Shown: positions 1 through 10,006, numbered from the stretch's first letter. The stretch: DNA of 64,000 nucleotides from Chryseobacterium sp. OV279 (GCF_900128945.1 NZ_FQUD01000001.1:868001-932000), one strand, 5' to 3'. Numbers and translations are program-made. Notes: generated by a model from the sequence alone, not told the origin.

Positions 1-1062
1 TAAAATTTCTTCATTTCCTTTTTTAATGATCTTATCGCCTTCGGTGAGTTCCCCGAAAACTTCAATCATATCATTCAGGACTCTTCCTTTTTTTACAGGA
101 ACAAACCTGGTTTTGCCACCTTCATTCCTGATGATGTAAATTCCCATATTACTTTCCACCAAAGCTGATCTCGGAATAAAGAAAGTAGCTTCCTGATTTT
201 GCAGGGGAATGACGGATTCTGCGATCATAAACGGCTTTAATTCCCGTGAATGATTAATAAAATCAGCCTCAATTTTCTCCGAGCGAAGCTTTACATCCAA
301 TGAACCCGACTTCCTTGAAATCCGGGCTTTAAAACTTTTCTCAGGCATCGCATTGATCCTGAATGAAATGGTATCTCCCGTTTTCAGGTATTGAACACTT
401 GCTTCAGGAACAGAAAGGCTCAGGCGAAGTTTGGACGTATTTTGAATGACCATCAATGGAGCGCCGCCGTTCGGACCTACATAAGCGCCGAGGTCTACAC
501 TTCTTTCCGTAATAATTCCGCTGAAAGGAGCACGGATCACCAAATATTGATTGATGTCCTGCAGTTCCCGGTAGGCTGACTTTGCGGCATTAACCTGCGC
601 CTGATCTGACAGTTTTCGGGCAGTGATCTGATCCAAGGCATCTTTAGCAATAGCTCCTTTCGTTTCATTCGCCCGGTACATTCTGTCGTAATTGGATCTT
701 GTAGCAGCATAAATCGCTTCCTGCGCCTGCCATTTAGATTTGGCATTGGCGGCCTGTGACTGGATCTCAGGAGCATCCAGAACCATTAAAACCTGTCCTG
801 CGCTCACATATGAACCAATGTCCGCATTGATCTTTTTCACATATCCGGGTATTTTGGCAAATAAAGCGGTTTCCTGATCCGGAATCAGTTCGCCGGCCAA
901 TTTTAATTCAACTTTCGGATTGCTCTTTTTGATCTCCACAGTTTCCATGCTGTGCATCATGGGTTTGGCTTCTTTGGACATATCCATCGGCTTTTCCTCT
1001 TTACAGGAAGCCGGAATACTCATAAGTCCTATTGTAATGGCTGTATATATAATGTTTTTCAT
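1..1062 (-). CDS. RND efflux periplasmic adaptor (MFP), C-terminus outside window
   Basis: Membrane-fusion protein linking an inner-membrane RND pump to an outer-membrane TolC channel. The first 354 codons are present; the 3' end runs off the window. The N-terminus is a lipoprotein signal (hydrophobic stretch, then ASC with Cys at residue 20), followed by a Lys/Met-rich linker with two HSME/MDMS-type Met clusters, a biotinyl-lipoyl-like half (IPGYVKKINADIGSYVSAGQ), a helical hairpin rich in Ala/Gln/Lys, the second lipoyl half (IRAPFSGIITERSVDLGAYV) and beta-barrel strands. It starts 11 bp after the RND gene, so it is the last gene of the efflux operon. The substrate cannot be read from the sequence; Met-rich N-termini are common in metal-efflux adaptors, which is only suggestive. 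Confidence 0.9.
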   Translation of the reverse strand, partial: MKNIIYTAITIGLMSIPASCKEEKPMDMSKEAKPMMHSMETVEIKKSNPKVELKLAGELIPDQETALFAKIPGYVKKINADIGSYVSAGQVLMVLDAPEIQSQAANAKSKWQAQEAIYAATRSNYDRMYRANETKGAIAKDALDQITARKLSDQAQVNAAKSAYRELQDINQYLVIRAPFSGIITERSVDLGAYVGPNGGAPLMVIQNTSKLRLSLSVPEASVQYLKTGDTISFRINAMPEKSFKARISRKSGSLDVKLRSEKIEADFINHSRELKPFMIAESVIPLQNQEATFFIPRSALVESNMGIYIIRNEGGKTRFVPVKKGRVLNDMIEVFGELTEGDKIIKKGNEEIL

Positions 1063-1073
1063 TGAAGTAAAAA

Positions 1074-4000
1074 TTAAGAGTTGGGATTTAAATAATGAAT
1101 GCTTTCTTCGTCTTCAGGATCCAGTGATGGCGAAATAATTCCCGCATTTTTCTGCATCCACCCGAAAACCAGCGGAAGGATAACGAGAACAGAGAATGTG
1201 GAGAAAATCAGTCCTCCGATAACGGCTCTGCCCAAAGGCGAAACCTGGTCGCTTCCTTCTCCGAAACCGATAGCCATCGGAAGCATTCCTGCCGCCATAG
1301 CCAGTGTCGTCATGATGATAGGACGGATCCGGAGTTTGGCTGCTTCAAGTCCCGCTTCCAAGGCATTCCCTGTGGATTTTCTGATGGTCTCCGCATTACT
1401 GATCAATAAAACAGCATTGGCAATGGAAACTCCAATGGACATGATCAGCCCCATATAAGACTGTAGATTCAGCGTTGAGCCTGTCAGATTCAGCAGGGCT
1501 AATGAGCCAACGACTACAAACGGAACCGTCGTTAAAATAACAAGCGATACCCGGAAAGACTGGAACGTAGCAGACAGCATCAGAAAGATCACCACAATAG
1601 CAATCAGAAGTCCGGAAGCCAGGCTGCTTAACGTCTCATCCAGTACCGGAGCCATTCCGGCCACTTCGATATTGACTCCTTTCGGAAGTTCGCCCAATGA
1701 TTCAATAGCTTTTTTTACATCTTTGGAAGCCTGTTCCAGGTCTGTTTTGTGTGTATTGGCGGTCACTGTTGTATAGCCCATCGTTCCAAGGTTATAACTT
1801 TCTCCCAACTCTTTTGTTGAGGTGATGGAAGCGACATCTCCCAAAACCGGACGGTCTGAATTCTTAGACAGAGGAAGATTGGCCAGTTCCTCTTTGCTGT
1901 TCAGGATATTTTGAGGAGTCTGCACCTGTACATCATAGGCAATGCCCATCATACCGCCAACCCAGAAATTTTTATTGGTATACCTGGTTGAAGCTGTGGC
2001 TGCTACCAATGATTTTGCGATATCCTGAGCATCCAGTCCCAATTGCGCCGCACGAACCCTGTCTATATTGATTTGCAGGGCAGGATAGTTCATGGATTGC
2101 GGAATCTGCTGATCGCGCAGGTATTTGATTTCTTTCAGTTTGACTAAAAGTTTTTCGGCATACATCCGGTTCATCTTTTTCATCATTCCCGAAACCCTTA
2201 CTTCAATAGGATTATTGGCTCCCTGGCTGAGAATTTTTTCAGTCAGTTCGATAGGTTCAAAAGAAATCTGCAGATCGGGCATTTTTTCTTTGTAATACAC
2301 CCGAAGTTCATCTTTCATTTCGTCTGAATTTCCTTTAAACTCTTTTAAAGCAACCTGCATTAATGCTTCATGCGGCCCGGCGTTGTATAAATAAATAGGA
2401 CTCACCGCAAACGTCGATGGATGCTGACCTATGAATACGGAAGAGATCGCAATATTATCTTTTCCTACCTTATTTTTAAGATGTTCAAGAAATTTTTTCA
2501 CCTTTATTTCGGTGACTTCAATCCGGGTTCCCTCAGCAGCTTTTATTCGCACCTGAAACTGTCGCGAATTGACTGATGGAAGGACATCTTTCCCGGTAAT
2601 CTGATAAAGCCCGAATCCTGCACATAAAGCAGCAGCAAGACTTATACTGACAATGATTTTCCTGCTTTTCATCAATGAAGATAGAAACCTGACAAAGCGG
2701 TCACGGAAACCGCTGAACCAGTCCGGCTTGTGATTTTCACAGGTTTTTGGATCGTGTTTCATCATCCAGTTGGCCATCACCGGAACAAACGTCTGCGAAA
2801 GGACAAACGATGCAATCATCGAGAAACCAATCGCCATCGCTAAAGGCATAAATAAAGATCCCGGAATTCCACTCATCATCAATGCCGGAGCAAATACCGC
2901 CAGAATACAGAGCATGATCAGCAATTTTGGAAAAGCAATCTCTTTACACGCATCCCAAATTGCCTGAGTTCTGGTTTTACCCATCGCAAAATGCTGGTGA
3001 ATATTTTCGATAGTAACCGTACTTTCGTCAACCAGAATTCCAATGGCCAGTGCAAGACCTGACAATGACATGATATTGATCGATTGTCCGAATAGTTTTA
3101 AAAACAGGACGCCTGAAATAATGGAGATCGGAATGGTCAGAATAACGATCAGGGCTGCACGTCTGTCTTTAAGGAATAACATCACCATCAATCCTGTGAG
3201 CAAAGCACCCAGAACGCCTTCAATGATGAGACTTTTTAAAGCATTGGAAATATAAACCGACTGGTCAAATTCATAGGAAATTTGTACACCTTCTGGCATA
3301 TTTCTCTGAATTTTTGGGAGTGCTTCCTTCAGTTTGTTCACTACTTCCAGTGTGGAAGCATTGCTGGCTTTTGCAATATTGATATAAACGGAGCGTTTTC
3401 CATCAATTAAGGCATATCCCGTAGCAATATCGGCACCGTCTTTTACTGTGGCCACATCCCGGATATACACATTGTCTGCTGTTCCTTTAAAGAGAGGAAT
3501 ATCTCCAAGCTCTTCCACCTTTTTTACCGTATTATTCGTTGGGGTTAAATAATTGGTATCACCGATGTACACATTTCCGGAAGGAGACGTAATATTGTTT
3601 CGGCTAATGGCTTCTACCACCTGTTCAGGCGATAAGCTGTGCGCACGGAGTTTGTAAGGATCCACATTGATCTCTATCGTCCGCGGACTTCCTCCAAACG
3701 GGGGAGCAGTAGTAAGCCCCGGAATTTTAATTAAGAAAGGTCTCGCGTTGAAATTCGCAATATCCTGCAGCTGGTTATTGGTCTGCGTACTGCTTCGGAA
3801 AACCAGTTGTCCCACGGGTTGTGAAGACGAGTCGAAACGGATGATAAAAGGAGGCGGTGCTCCCGGTGGCAGAAATACCTGGGAACGGGTGGAAAGGGCA
3901 TTGATCTGGGCAATGGCTTCTCCCATATTCGTTCCTTCATAAAAATTAACTTTCATCAGGGTCAATCCCTGTGTGTTTTTAGATTCTATACTTCTGATTC

Positions 4001-4226
4001 CGTTCGTGAACAAAAGCATATTAACATACATTTTGGTGAAATAGCCTTCCATCTGCTGCGGAGTATATCCGTTAAAGGAATGGGCTACATACACTACCGG
4101 AAGGTCCATTTCCGGAAGAATATCTACTTTTACATCTTTGGCCGCCTTGATTCCGAAGAACAGCAGGCCGAGTACCAATACCATTACAGATATCGGTCTG
4201 CGCAATGCAAACTTTATAAGATTCAT
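1074..4226 (-). CDS. RND efflux transporter, inner-membrane permease subunit
   Basis: 1050-residue proton-driven inner-membrane pump of the AcrB/MexB type, the usual family length. TM1 is near residues 10-28 (NLIKFALRRPISVMVLVLG), a large periplasmic porter domain follows, then a TM2-6 block with the motif GILVDESTVTIENI in TM4 where classical pumps have VDDAIV, a second periplasmic domain and TM8-12. It lies between the TolC gene (15 bp upstream) and the adaptor (11 bp downstream), completing the tripartite system. It resembles the Bacteroidota HAE-like branch rather than CusA, whose VDAAIVMIEN motif is absent, so drug, detergent or metal substrate is left open. Confidence 0.93.
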   Translation of the reverse strand: MNLIKFALRRPISVMVLVLGLLFFGIKAAKDVKVDILPEMDLPVVYVAHSFNGYTPQQMEGYFTKMYVNMLLFTNGIRSIESKNTQGLTLMKVNFYEGTNMGEAIAQINALSTRSQVFLPPGAPPPFIIRFDSSSQPVGQLVFRSSTQTNNQLQDIANFNARPFLIKIPGLTTAPPFGGSPRTIEINVDPYKLRAHSLSPEQVVEAISRNNITSPSGNVYIGDTNYLTPTNNTVKKVEELGDIPLFKGTADNVYIRDVATVKDGADIATGYALIDGKRSVYINIAKASNASTLEVVNKLKEALPKIQRNMPEGVQISYEFDQSVYISNALKSLIIEGVLGALLTGLMVMLFLKDRRAALIVILTIPISIISGVLFLKLFGQSINIMSLSGLALAIGILVDESTVTIENIHQHFAMGKTRTQAIWDACKEIAFPKLLIMLCILAVFAPALMMSGIPGSLFMPLAMAIGFSMIASFVLSQTFVPVMANWMMKHDPKTCENHKPDWFSGFRDRFVRFLSSLMKSRKIIVSISLAAALCAGFGLYQITGKDVLPSVNSRQFQVRIKAAEGTRIEVTEIKVKKFLEHLKNKVGKDNIAISSVFIGQHPSTFAVSPIYLYNAGPHEALMQVALKEFKGNSDEMKDELRVYYKEKMPDLQISFEPIELTEKILSQGANNPIEVRVSGMMKKMNRMYAEKLLVKLKEIKYLRDQQIPQSMNYPALQINIDRVRAAQLGLDAQDIAKSLVAATASTRYTNKNFWVGGMMGIAYDVQVQTPQNILNSKEELANLPLSKNSDRPVLGDVASITSTKELGESYNLGTMGYTTVTANTHKTDLEQASKDVKKAIESLGELPKGVNIEVAGMAPVLDETLSSLASGLLIAIVVIFLMLSATFQSFRVSLVILTTVPFVVVGSLALLNLTGSTLNLQSYMGLIMSIGVSIANAVLLISNAETIRKSTGNALEAGLEAAKLRIRPIIMTTLAMAAGMLPMAIGFGEGSDQVSPLGRAVIGGLIFSTFSVLVILPLVFGWMQKNAGIISPSLDPEDEESIHYLNPNS

Positions 4227-4241
4227 GTTTCTGTTTTTGGG

Positions 4242-5627
4242 TTAGTGAATAATGGCTTTGGTGATGATCGAAATGTCACCTTTTGAAGCAGCAATGAGTA
4301 CGGTGGCCTGCCATGAATTGTTTTTAGCAATTTCATAATTGATCTCAGCACGGTTCAGCAGGTATAAAGCCTGCGTAAAATCCACAATGGTGGTGAGTCC
4401 GTTCTCATATAAAGCTTTCTGCTGGTGGTAGGCATCTGTTGCGGCTTCCATCTGTACTTTGGCTTCCGTTACTTTAGCCAAAGCATTTTTGAATTTCGAT
4501 TCTGCGAGACTCTGTTGATTGGTCAGCTCCTGTTGAAGCACCTGGTGGTCAAAATCCAGAGTCTTAGTCATCAGTTTTTGTTCATTAACCTTAGAACTGT
4601 TCCTGTAAAAATCGGTAAGATTCCAGCTTACATTCAATCCGAAGATATAATTCATCCGGTCTACGCCGGCTCCTTTTAAATACGATGGAGAATAGGCGGT
4701 ATTATCCTGAACATAATTCCATCCAAAGCCTGATCCGCGTCCCTGAAAAACCCCGAAAAGAGAAAGAGATGGAAGTCCTGTAGTCAACAAATGAGCTTCC
4801 TGAATCTTGCTTTTATTCAATTTTTGGGTGATGAAGAGCATATTCGGATGTTGTTCCAAAGAAGAATTTTCAGAGGTTGTTAAAGGAATATTTTCACTGA
4901 AATAATGGTCCAGCTGATACTCTGTGAAATTTTCAGCTAAAAGATCTGCCAATTTTTTATTGTACTCCAGAACATGATCATCGGCATTAATAATCGCGGT
5001 CCGGGCATTAGACATTTCCGCTTTTGCAAGTGAGGCATCCACTTCCGGAATTAATCCGCTTTCTGCCCTCGCTTTGGCAATGGTATAGATTACTTCGGTG
5101 CGTTTATGATTTTCCAGCTGTACATTTTCCAGCCGCTGGCTTACCAAAAGATTAAAATAGGCACCGGCTGCTTTGATCTGGTGCTGAAAAATTTCCTGGC
5201 TGAGATCAGATTTCTGAACTTCCACATCGGCTGTTTCCAGCTGTTCTTTGGTTTTCAGACGTCCGAAGGTGTAGACATTCCAGTTGACATTAGCCAAATA
5301 TAAACTTCCAAATGCAGCATTCCAGTTCTGTTCTGCCAGAGGCATTGAGGTAGAAGCTACCCCGAGACCGCCCTGGCTGTACATTGGGCCGTTCTGTGCA
5401 TTGATGGTTCCGAAGTTTTGTTGTGCCATCAGGGTAACCTCAGGCAGGTAATAGGTTTTCTGAAGATTGAGCCGTTCATGGGAAGCTGCGATATTCACTT
5501 CCTTTTTTTTGATAGACTGGTAGTTTTTCCCGGCTTTCATCAGTACATCCTCTAAGCCGGTCTGCTGTCCAAAGAACATGGCGGGGCAGCCCAGCAGTAT
5601 GATGAGGGCATTATATTTTGAATTCAT
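4242..5627 (-). CDS. TolC-family outer-membrane efflux channel
   Basis: 461-residue outer-membrane channel of the tripartite efflux pump. It has an N-terminal signal peptide (residues about 1-20, ending near FFGQQ), then two repeats of long amphipathic helices rich in Ala, Gln, Glu and Lys, separated by aromatic-rich strands, for example around NAAFGSLYLANVNWNVYTFG and the later MNYIFGLNVSWNLTDF. This helix-strand-helix duplication is the TolC fold. Family length is normal. Its stop is 15 bp from the RND start and its own start follows the small HYC_CC_PP-type gene, so it belongs to the same minus-strand operon. Confidence 0.92.
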   Translation of the reverse strand: MNSKYNALIILLGCPAMFFGQQTGLEDVLMKAGKNYQSIKKKEVNIAASHERLNLQKTYYLPEVTLMAQQNFGTINAQNGPMYSQGGLGVASTSMPLAEQNWNAAFGSLYLANVNWNVYTFGRLKTKEQLETADVEVQKSDLSQEIFQHQIKAAGAYFNLLVSQRLENVQLENHKRTEVIYTIAKARAESGLIPEVDASLAKAEMSNARTAIINADDHVLEYNKKLADLLAENFTEYQLDHYFSENIPLTTSENSSLEQHPNMLFITQKLNKSKIQEAHLLTTGLPSLSLFGVFQGRGSGFGWNYVQDNTAYSPSYLKGAGVDRMNYIFGLNVSWNLTDFYRNSSKVNEQKLMTKTLDFDHQVLQQELTNQQSLAESKFKNALAKVTEAKVQMEAATDAYHQQKALYENGLTTIVDFTQALYLLNRAEINYEIAKNNSWQATVLIAASKGDISIITKAIIH

Positions 5628-5659
5628 AAGATTGATTTAGAATGAATATTGAAAATAGG

Positions 5660-5675
5660 ATCCCGCATTCGGGAT
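5660..5675. repeat. short palindrome in the efflux operon spacer
   Basis: ATCCCG-CATT-CGGGAT forms a perfect 6-bp stem between the HYC_CC_PP-type gene and the TolC gene. No T-run follows on the minus strand, so it is not a clear terminator. A similar CCCGAATCCCG string appears in the spacer near 11907, so it may belong to the dispersed intergenic repeat family seen elsewhere in the window, or moderate read-through or mRNA stability inside the operon. Confidence 0.35.
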
Positions 5676-5694
5676 GACAAAATTCAATACGATT

Positions 5695-6099
5695 CTAAAT
5701 TCTGTAAACGCAATGGAGAATGTAGAGGGAAGGATAATTAAAGTGATCTTCGGCGAAATCAAAGAGGGTGGAAGTCTTTTCTGAGTATAATGCTGAAACT
5801 TCGAATACCGTTCCCAAATTATGATAGGGAATAGAAGCCGCGAGAAATTTAACCGGTAAGTTTTTGTGGGAAGAGGTCAGGTTATCTGCTCGGTACACCT
5901 TTTTGACTTCTAATTTGCAGCATTTTCCGTGGTTTTTCTCTTTGTTGCTACTGCATTTTGGACAGTCCATATCGGACAGGTTTTTTAGTCCTACGTGGAG
6001 TTCACTTGAATTTCCCTTACATACATGCTTACTCGTAGTAAATCCCGAAGAAATTATTACGTAAAGAAGCAGGAAAAACAGGTGGAATACTCTTTTCAT
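5695..6099 (-). CDS. HYC_CC_PP-type small exported protein
   Basis: 134-residue protein with a signal peptide (residues about 1-22) followed by a Cys/His-rich segment: HVC near residue 25, CPKC near 48 and HGKCC near 60. The spacing resembles a Bacteroidota family named for its HYC and CC motifs (here HVC and CC); the C-terminal PP motif is not obvious. Function is unknown; the clustered Cys/His suggests metal or redox binding in the periplasm. It is the first gene of the efflux operon, which favours an accessory or sensing role for the pump. Family assignment is from memory of the motif pattern, not a search. Confidence 0.6.
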   Translation of the reverse strand: MKRVFHLFFLLLYVIISSGFTTSKHVCKGNSSELHVGLKNLSDMDCPKCSSNKEKNHGKCCKLEVKKVYRADNLTSSHKNLPVKFLAASIPYHNLGTVFEVSALYSEKTSTLFDFAEDHFNYPSLYILHCVYRI

Positions 6100-6269
6100 T
6101 TCGCGGGATAAAATTAGAGGTAATCCAGGATGTGGTGTTATAGAATTCTGGCGGAAGTTTATACTTTTACGGATTTTTCAAGGGATGAAATCAATAAAGC
6201 CCGGATTATAAATCCAAGCTTTAAGTTTTTAACTGAAAAAGTATATATGATTGCTGCTTTACGGCATCA

Positions 6270-7655
6270 TTAATTTTTCATCAGCTTTTTTGTTATTATT
6301 TTTCCGCTAACAAATTCTGTTTTCAGGAAGTAAATGCCTTTCGTGAGAGATGAAATGTCAGAATTATTTTCGCTTAAAGTTTTTAGCAGTTTTCCGTCTG
6401 AAGAGTACAGTTCGATTTTTCTTATTTTCTCTTTTGAAGAATACACCAGATTCGATTTGGCTGGATTTTCAAACGAAACAGAGCTTTCATTTTGGACTTC
6501 ATGCGCTGATAAAACAGATGCAGATGCATTGTATTTTGCGACTACATAATGCCATGTATTGGTGGCGGGGTCTTTTTTGTCACCTCCTACATAAACGGTA
6601 TTATCTTCTGCCAAAACGGAAGTATAATTTCCTTGAGTGAGGGCTGTTTCTTTATAGGAGTTTTGAGAATTTAGAGGGATTATATTCCCTGAATAATCAT
6701 AGCTTACGATGAATGGAGTGTCTGTAGAAGATGTTCCTACAAAATATATTCTATTTCCCGCAAAGCCAAAGTTCGTGTACACATCAAGCGTATTATTGTC
6801 ATGAGTCAGTGAAGTGATATTAGACATAGTTCCATTAGGATTAATGTTGTAGAAAACATCGCTGTCTAAATCCAAGGTGCGGATATTGCTGCCCGGAGCC
6901 TGTTTTGAAAAGTAATTTCCTGAATCCGGGTAGGTAAAGGTTCCATTGGTCCCAAAAGTACTAACAGGCGTTGAAGTGGTACTTATTTTATCAATTTTAT
7001 TGTCGTAAAAGGCAAGTATATCAGAATTCGACAGTTGAATATTTCCACTGTTAGACTGGCTGATACTTCCATTATTGCCGTAGGAACTATCGATACTTCC
7101 ATTCGAAGATAGCTTAATGAACCTGCTTCCTGTCGTGAGAATGATTGAGTGATCAGCAAGAACGACCGTATTGTTATACCTGAAGCCGTTCATTCCGTCA
7201 TGAGAGGTTTTAAATTCGCCATTATTTCCAAAACTGGTATCTAAAACACCATTAAGATCATATCTCAGAATACTTGTTTCAGAAGAAGCATCATTGGATG
7301 TTTTTTGAAAAGTTACCAGAATTTTATCATTTCCCTGGGATATGACATTAAAATCACTTATATAATCCGGGAGTGTTAATACTCCGCTATTTCCAAATCC
7401 TGTGTTTAAAGTGCCATCAAGATTTAATTTGTAAATTTTATTGGTAGTCATTAATCCTGATGAGGCAATGTCTTTTCCATAAGCAAATATTTTATTGTCG
7501 GAACTCAATGAAATTTGAAGATCATCTGCTTCACCAATCAATGGAAACGAAACAATACCTCCATTTCCGAAACTGGAGTCTAAATGAATGGTCTGAGCAT
7601 TGATGTTCATGTAAAAAACAGACATCAGGGCTAAACTCGTAAAAATTTTATTCAT
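6270..7655 (-). CDS. delta-60 repeat protein with T9SS sorting domain
   Basis: 461-residue secreted protein. Signal peptide at residues 1-20 (ends NINAQ). The body holds several delta-60 repeats marked by the D-x-S/T-F/Y-G-N-x-G motif: LDSSFGNGGIV, LNTGFGNSGVL, LDTSFGNNGEF, IDSSYGNNGSI and a shorter STFGTNGTF; these are beta-propeller-like units of unknown function. The last 65 or so residues (from about ENPAKSNLVY, with KIELYSSDGKLLKTL and GIYFLKTE) form a type A T9SS C-terminal domain, so the protein should cross the outer membrane by the type IX system. It stands alone. A TACCTTCG element about 16 nt upstream of its ATG may be the -7 box. Ligand or role is not visible. Confidence 0.88.
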   Translation of the reverse strand: MNKIFTSLALMSVFYMNINAQTIHLDSSFGNGGIVSFPLIGEADDLQISLSSDNKIFAYGKDIASSGLMTTNKIYKLNLDGTLNTGFGNSGVLTLPDYISDFNVISQGNDKILVTFQKTSNDASSETSILRYDLNGVLDTSFGNNGEFKTSHDGMNGFRYNNTVVLADHSIILTTGSRFIKLSSNGSIDSSYGNNGSISQSNSGNIQLSNSDILAFYDNKIDKISTTSTPVSTFGTNGTFTYPDSGNYFSKQAPGSNIRTLDLDSDVFYNINPNGTMSNITSLTHDNNTLDVYTNFGFAGNRIYFVGTSSTDTPFIVSYDYSGNIIPLNSQNSYKETALTQGNYTSVLAEDNTVYVGGDKKDPATNTWHYVVAKYNASASVLSAHEVQNESSVSFENPAKSNLVYSSKEKIRKIELYSSDGKLLKTLSENNSDISSLTKGIYFLKTEFVSGKIITKKLMKN

Positions 7656-7792
7656 AGTTATAGTAAAGCCGCGAAGGTATTGAAAAATTATCCCCTTTGA
7701 AAGGACTTTAGAGCGTTTTCAGATAAATAAAAATGGCTTTTTTTAAACCATACAAATCGATATTCTATAGGTCTGTTTTATGCCGTTTTTTA

Positions 7793-7824
7793 TTGGTTTT
7801 ATTGATTTTTTTTAATTATATTTG
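7793..7824 (+). promoter_or_regulatory. Bacteroidota-type promoter for the OB-fold/flotillin pair
   Basis: TTG at 7793-7795, a 21-bp spacer and TATATTTG at 7817-7824 match the flavobacterial TTG-N17-23-TAnnTTTG promoter. The predicted start point falls near 7831, leaving a leader of about 10 nt before the ATG at 7840. Confidence 0.7.
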
Positions 7825-7839
7825 TGAAAAACGCATCTT

Positions 7840-8406
7840 ATGTTTGAATTTCTGCAAAATCTAGAACCGCTTCAGCAGGGGTTCTGGTATACGGCCATCG
7901 CAGCCAGCTTTATCTTTCTGATTCAAACGGTTCTTACTTTTGTCGGAGGCAGCCACGGAGATGTGGTTCACGCTGATTTTAGCGGTGACAGTCATGCTGA
8001 CAGTCCTTTTCAGTTATTTTCTTTCAGAAACCTTATTAATTTTCTTTTAGGGTTCGGATGGAGCGGCGTGGCATTCTATGGATCCATAGGAAATAAGTCG
8101 CTGCTGATTTTTGTTTCTGCGCTTGTAGGGGCTGGATTTATCTTTTTATTCTTTATCCTTATCCTTCAGATTATGAAACTCACGGAAGACAATACCTTTA
8201 AAATGGAAAATCTTATCGGTAGAGCAGGAGAAGTCTACCTTACGATTCCGGGAGATATGAGCGGCAAAGGAAAGATCACGATCTCTGTGAACGGAACCAG
8301 CCATGAACTTCCCGCTATGACTGAAGAAAAGGAAAATATTCCGTCCGGTGGTTCTGTGAGAGTCACTTACATCTATGACAAGATCCTTGTCGTTTCAAAA
8401 ATTTAA
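7840..8406 (+). CDS. NfeD-like membrane OB-fold protein, flotillin partner
   Basis: 188-residue membrane protein with TM segments near residues 14-36, 70-90 and 92-116, and a C-terminal soluble OB-fold (residues about 125-188, from LIGRAGEVYLTIPGDMSGKG) as in YqiJ/YuaF-type proteins. These proteins pair with flotillins in membrane microdomains. The flotillin gene starts 31 bp downstream, giving the canonical two-gene operon. A His/Asp-rich loop (SGDSHADS near residues 50-57) between TM1 and TM2 is unusual but not diagnostic. Confidence 0.85.
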   Translation: MFEFLQNLEPLQQGFWYTAIAASFIFLIQTVLTFVGGSHGDVVHADFSGDSHADSPFQLFSFRNLINFLLGFGWSGVAFYGSIGNKSLLIFVSALVGAGFIFLFFILILQIMKLTEDNTFKMENLIGRAGEVYLTIPGDMSGKGKITISVNGTSHELPAMTEEKENIPSGGSVRVTYIYDKILVVSKI

Positions 8407-8437
8407 TTCATTATCAACCATTATATAAAAACTATTT

Positions 8438-10006
8438 ATGGCAATACCAGGAAGTCTTATTTTAACATTAGTCATTGTACTTGTACTATTCGTCACATTT
8501 TTAGCCCTTATTTCGAGGTATAAAAGATGTCCGTCGGATAAAATTTTGGTTATTTACGGTAAAACGGGCGGCACCTCAGCAAAATGTATCCATGGAGGCG
8601 GTGCTTTCGTATGGCCGGTTATCCAGGATTTTGCTTATCTTGATCTGAAACCTATTTCTATCGAGGCTAATCTTACCAATGCTTTATCCAGGCAGAATAT
8701 CCGTGTAGATGTACCGTGTAGATTTACCATCGCCATTTCTACGGAACCGGATTCTATGGGAAATGCAGCAGAGAGATTATTGGGATTGGCTCAGGAGCAG
8801 ATTCAGGAACTTTCCAAAGATATCCTTTTCGGTCAGCTTCGTTTGGTGATTGCTACGATGACCATTGAAGAGATCAACTCAGACAGAGATAAATTCTTAG
8901 ACAATATTTCTAAAAACGTAGATACGGAATTAAAGAAAATCGGTTTAAAGCTGATCAACGTGAACGTTACGGATATCAGAGATGAATCCGGATATATTGA
9001 AGCTTTGGGTAAAGAAGCGGCTGCAAAAGCGATTAACGAAGCCATCATCAGTGTAGCTGAGCAAACGAAGATCGGGGAAACCGGAAAAGCAATTGCCGAC
9101 AGAGAAAAGGATACGCAGATTGCCGAAACACAAAGAGACAGAGATGTAAAAATTGCCATCACGCAAAAAGATAAAGAGATCAGTATTGCCTCTGCCATAA
9201 AAGATGAATCCATCGGTAAGGCAGAAGCTGCAAAAGAGTCAAGAATTGCAACCTCTCTGGCGAACTCTATCGCTGTAAAAGGGGAAAACGAAGCCAAAAT
9301 TACCATCGCGAATTCTGATGCCGAAAGAAGAGAAAAAGAAGCAGAGGCATTAAGAATTGCAACCGCTGCAGAAAAAGTACAGGCTGCACGATCTTTGGAG
9401 GAATCTTACCTTGCTGAACAGAAAGCGGAAGTTGCGAGGGGAGAAAGAGAACGTTCTACCCAACAGGCGAATATTGTAGTACATGCAGAAATCGCAAAAC
9501 AAAAAGCCATCATTGATGCACAGGCAGAAGCTGAGAAAATCAGACTACAGGCAAAAGGGGAAGCAGATGCTATTTTCGCTAAAATGGAAGCGGAAGCAAA
9601 AGGTCTTTATGAAATCCTGACCAAACAGGCTCAAGGTTACGATAAAATTGTACAAGCTGCCGGTGGTGATACCAACAGTGCCTTCCAGTTGCTGTTAATT
9701 GAAAAACTTCCTGAATTGGTTAAGACCCAGGTGGAAGCTGTTAAAAATATTAAAATCGATAAAATTACGGTTTGGGACAGCGGAAACGGCCAGGACGGAA
9801 ACGGTTCTACCGCTAATTTTGTTTCAGGAATGATGAAAACAGTACCACCATTGAACGATCTTTTCAATATGGCAGGTCTTAATTTACCGGAATATTTAAA
9901 AGGAAGACCGGAAGAAATTCAGAAGGAAATTGTCATGGTTCCGGAAAAGAAAGAGAAAAAGAATTTTGATGATATGAATCCGGAAGCTGAAGCTCCTAAG
10001 GCATAA
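8438..10006 (+). CDS. flotillin family protein (YqiK-like)
   Basis: 522-residue flotillin. One N-terminal membrane helix (residues about 4-25) is followed by an SPFH/Band-7 domain (about 30-200) and a long Ala/Glu/Lys-rich coiled coil (about 200-420) with the flotillin-style EAEKIRLQAKGEADAI repeats, then a short C-terminal region rich in Pro/Lys. Flotillins scaffold ordered membrane domains and affect membrane fluidity and protein complexes. It follows its OB-fold partner in one operon, ended by a perfect hairpin terminator. Family length is usual. The physiological role here cannot be read from sequence. Confidence 0.93.
   Translation: MAIPGSLILTLVIVLVLFVTFLALISRYKRCPSDKILVIYGKTGGTSAKCIHGGGAFVWPVIQDFAYLDLKPISIEANLTNALSRQNIRVDVPCRFTIAISTEPDSMGNAAERLLGLAQEQIQELSKDILFGQLRLVIATMTIEEINSDRDKFLDNISKNVDTELKKIGLKLINVNVTDIRDESGYIEALGKEAAAKAINEAIISVAEQTKIGETGKAIADREKDTQIAETQRDRDVKIAITQKDKEISIASAIKDESIGKAEAAKESRIATSLANSIAVKGENEAKITIANSDAERREKEAEALRIATAAEKVQAARSLEESYLAEQKAEVARGERERSTQQANIVVHAEIAKQKAIIDAQAEAEKIRLQAKGEADAIFAKMEAEAKGLYEILTKQAQGYDKIVQAAGGDTNSAFQLLLIEKLPELVKTQVEAVKNIKIDKITVWDSGNGQDGNGSTANFVSGMMKTVPPLNDLFNMAGLNLPEYLKGRPEEIQKEIVMVPEKKEKKNFDDMNPEAEAPKA

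Noticed and set aside
1074..4226. RND pump as a CusA-type copper/silver transporter
   Set aside because: The heavy-metal RND motif is absent in TM4; substrate left open.
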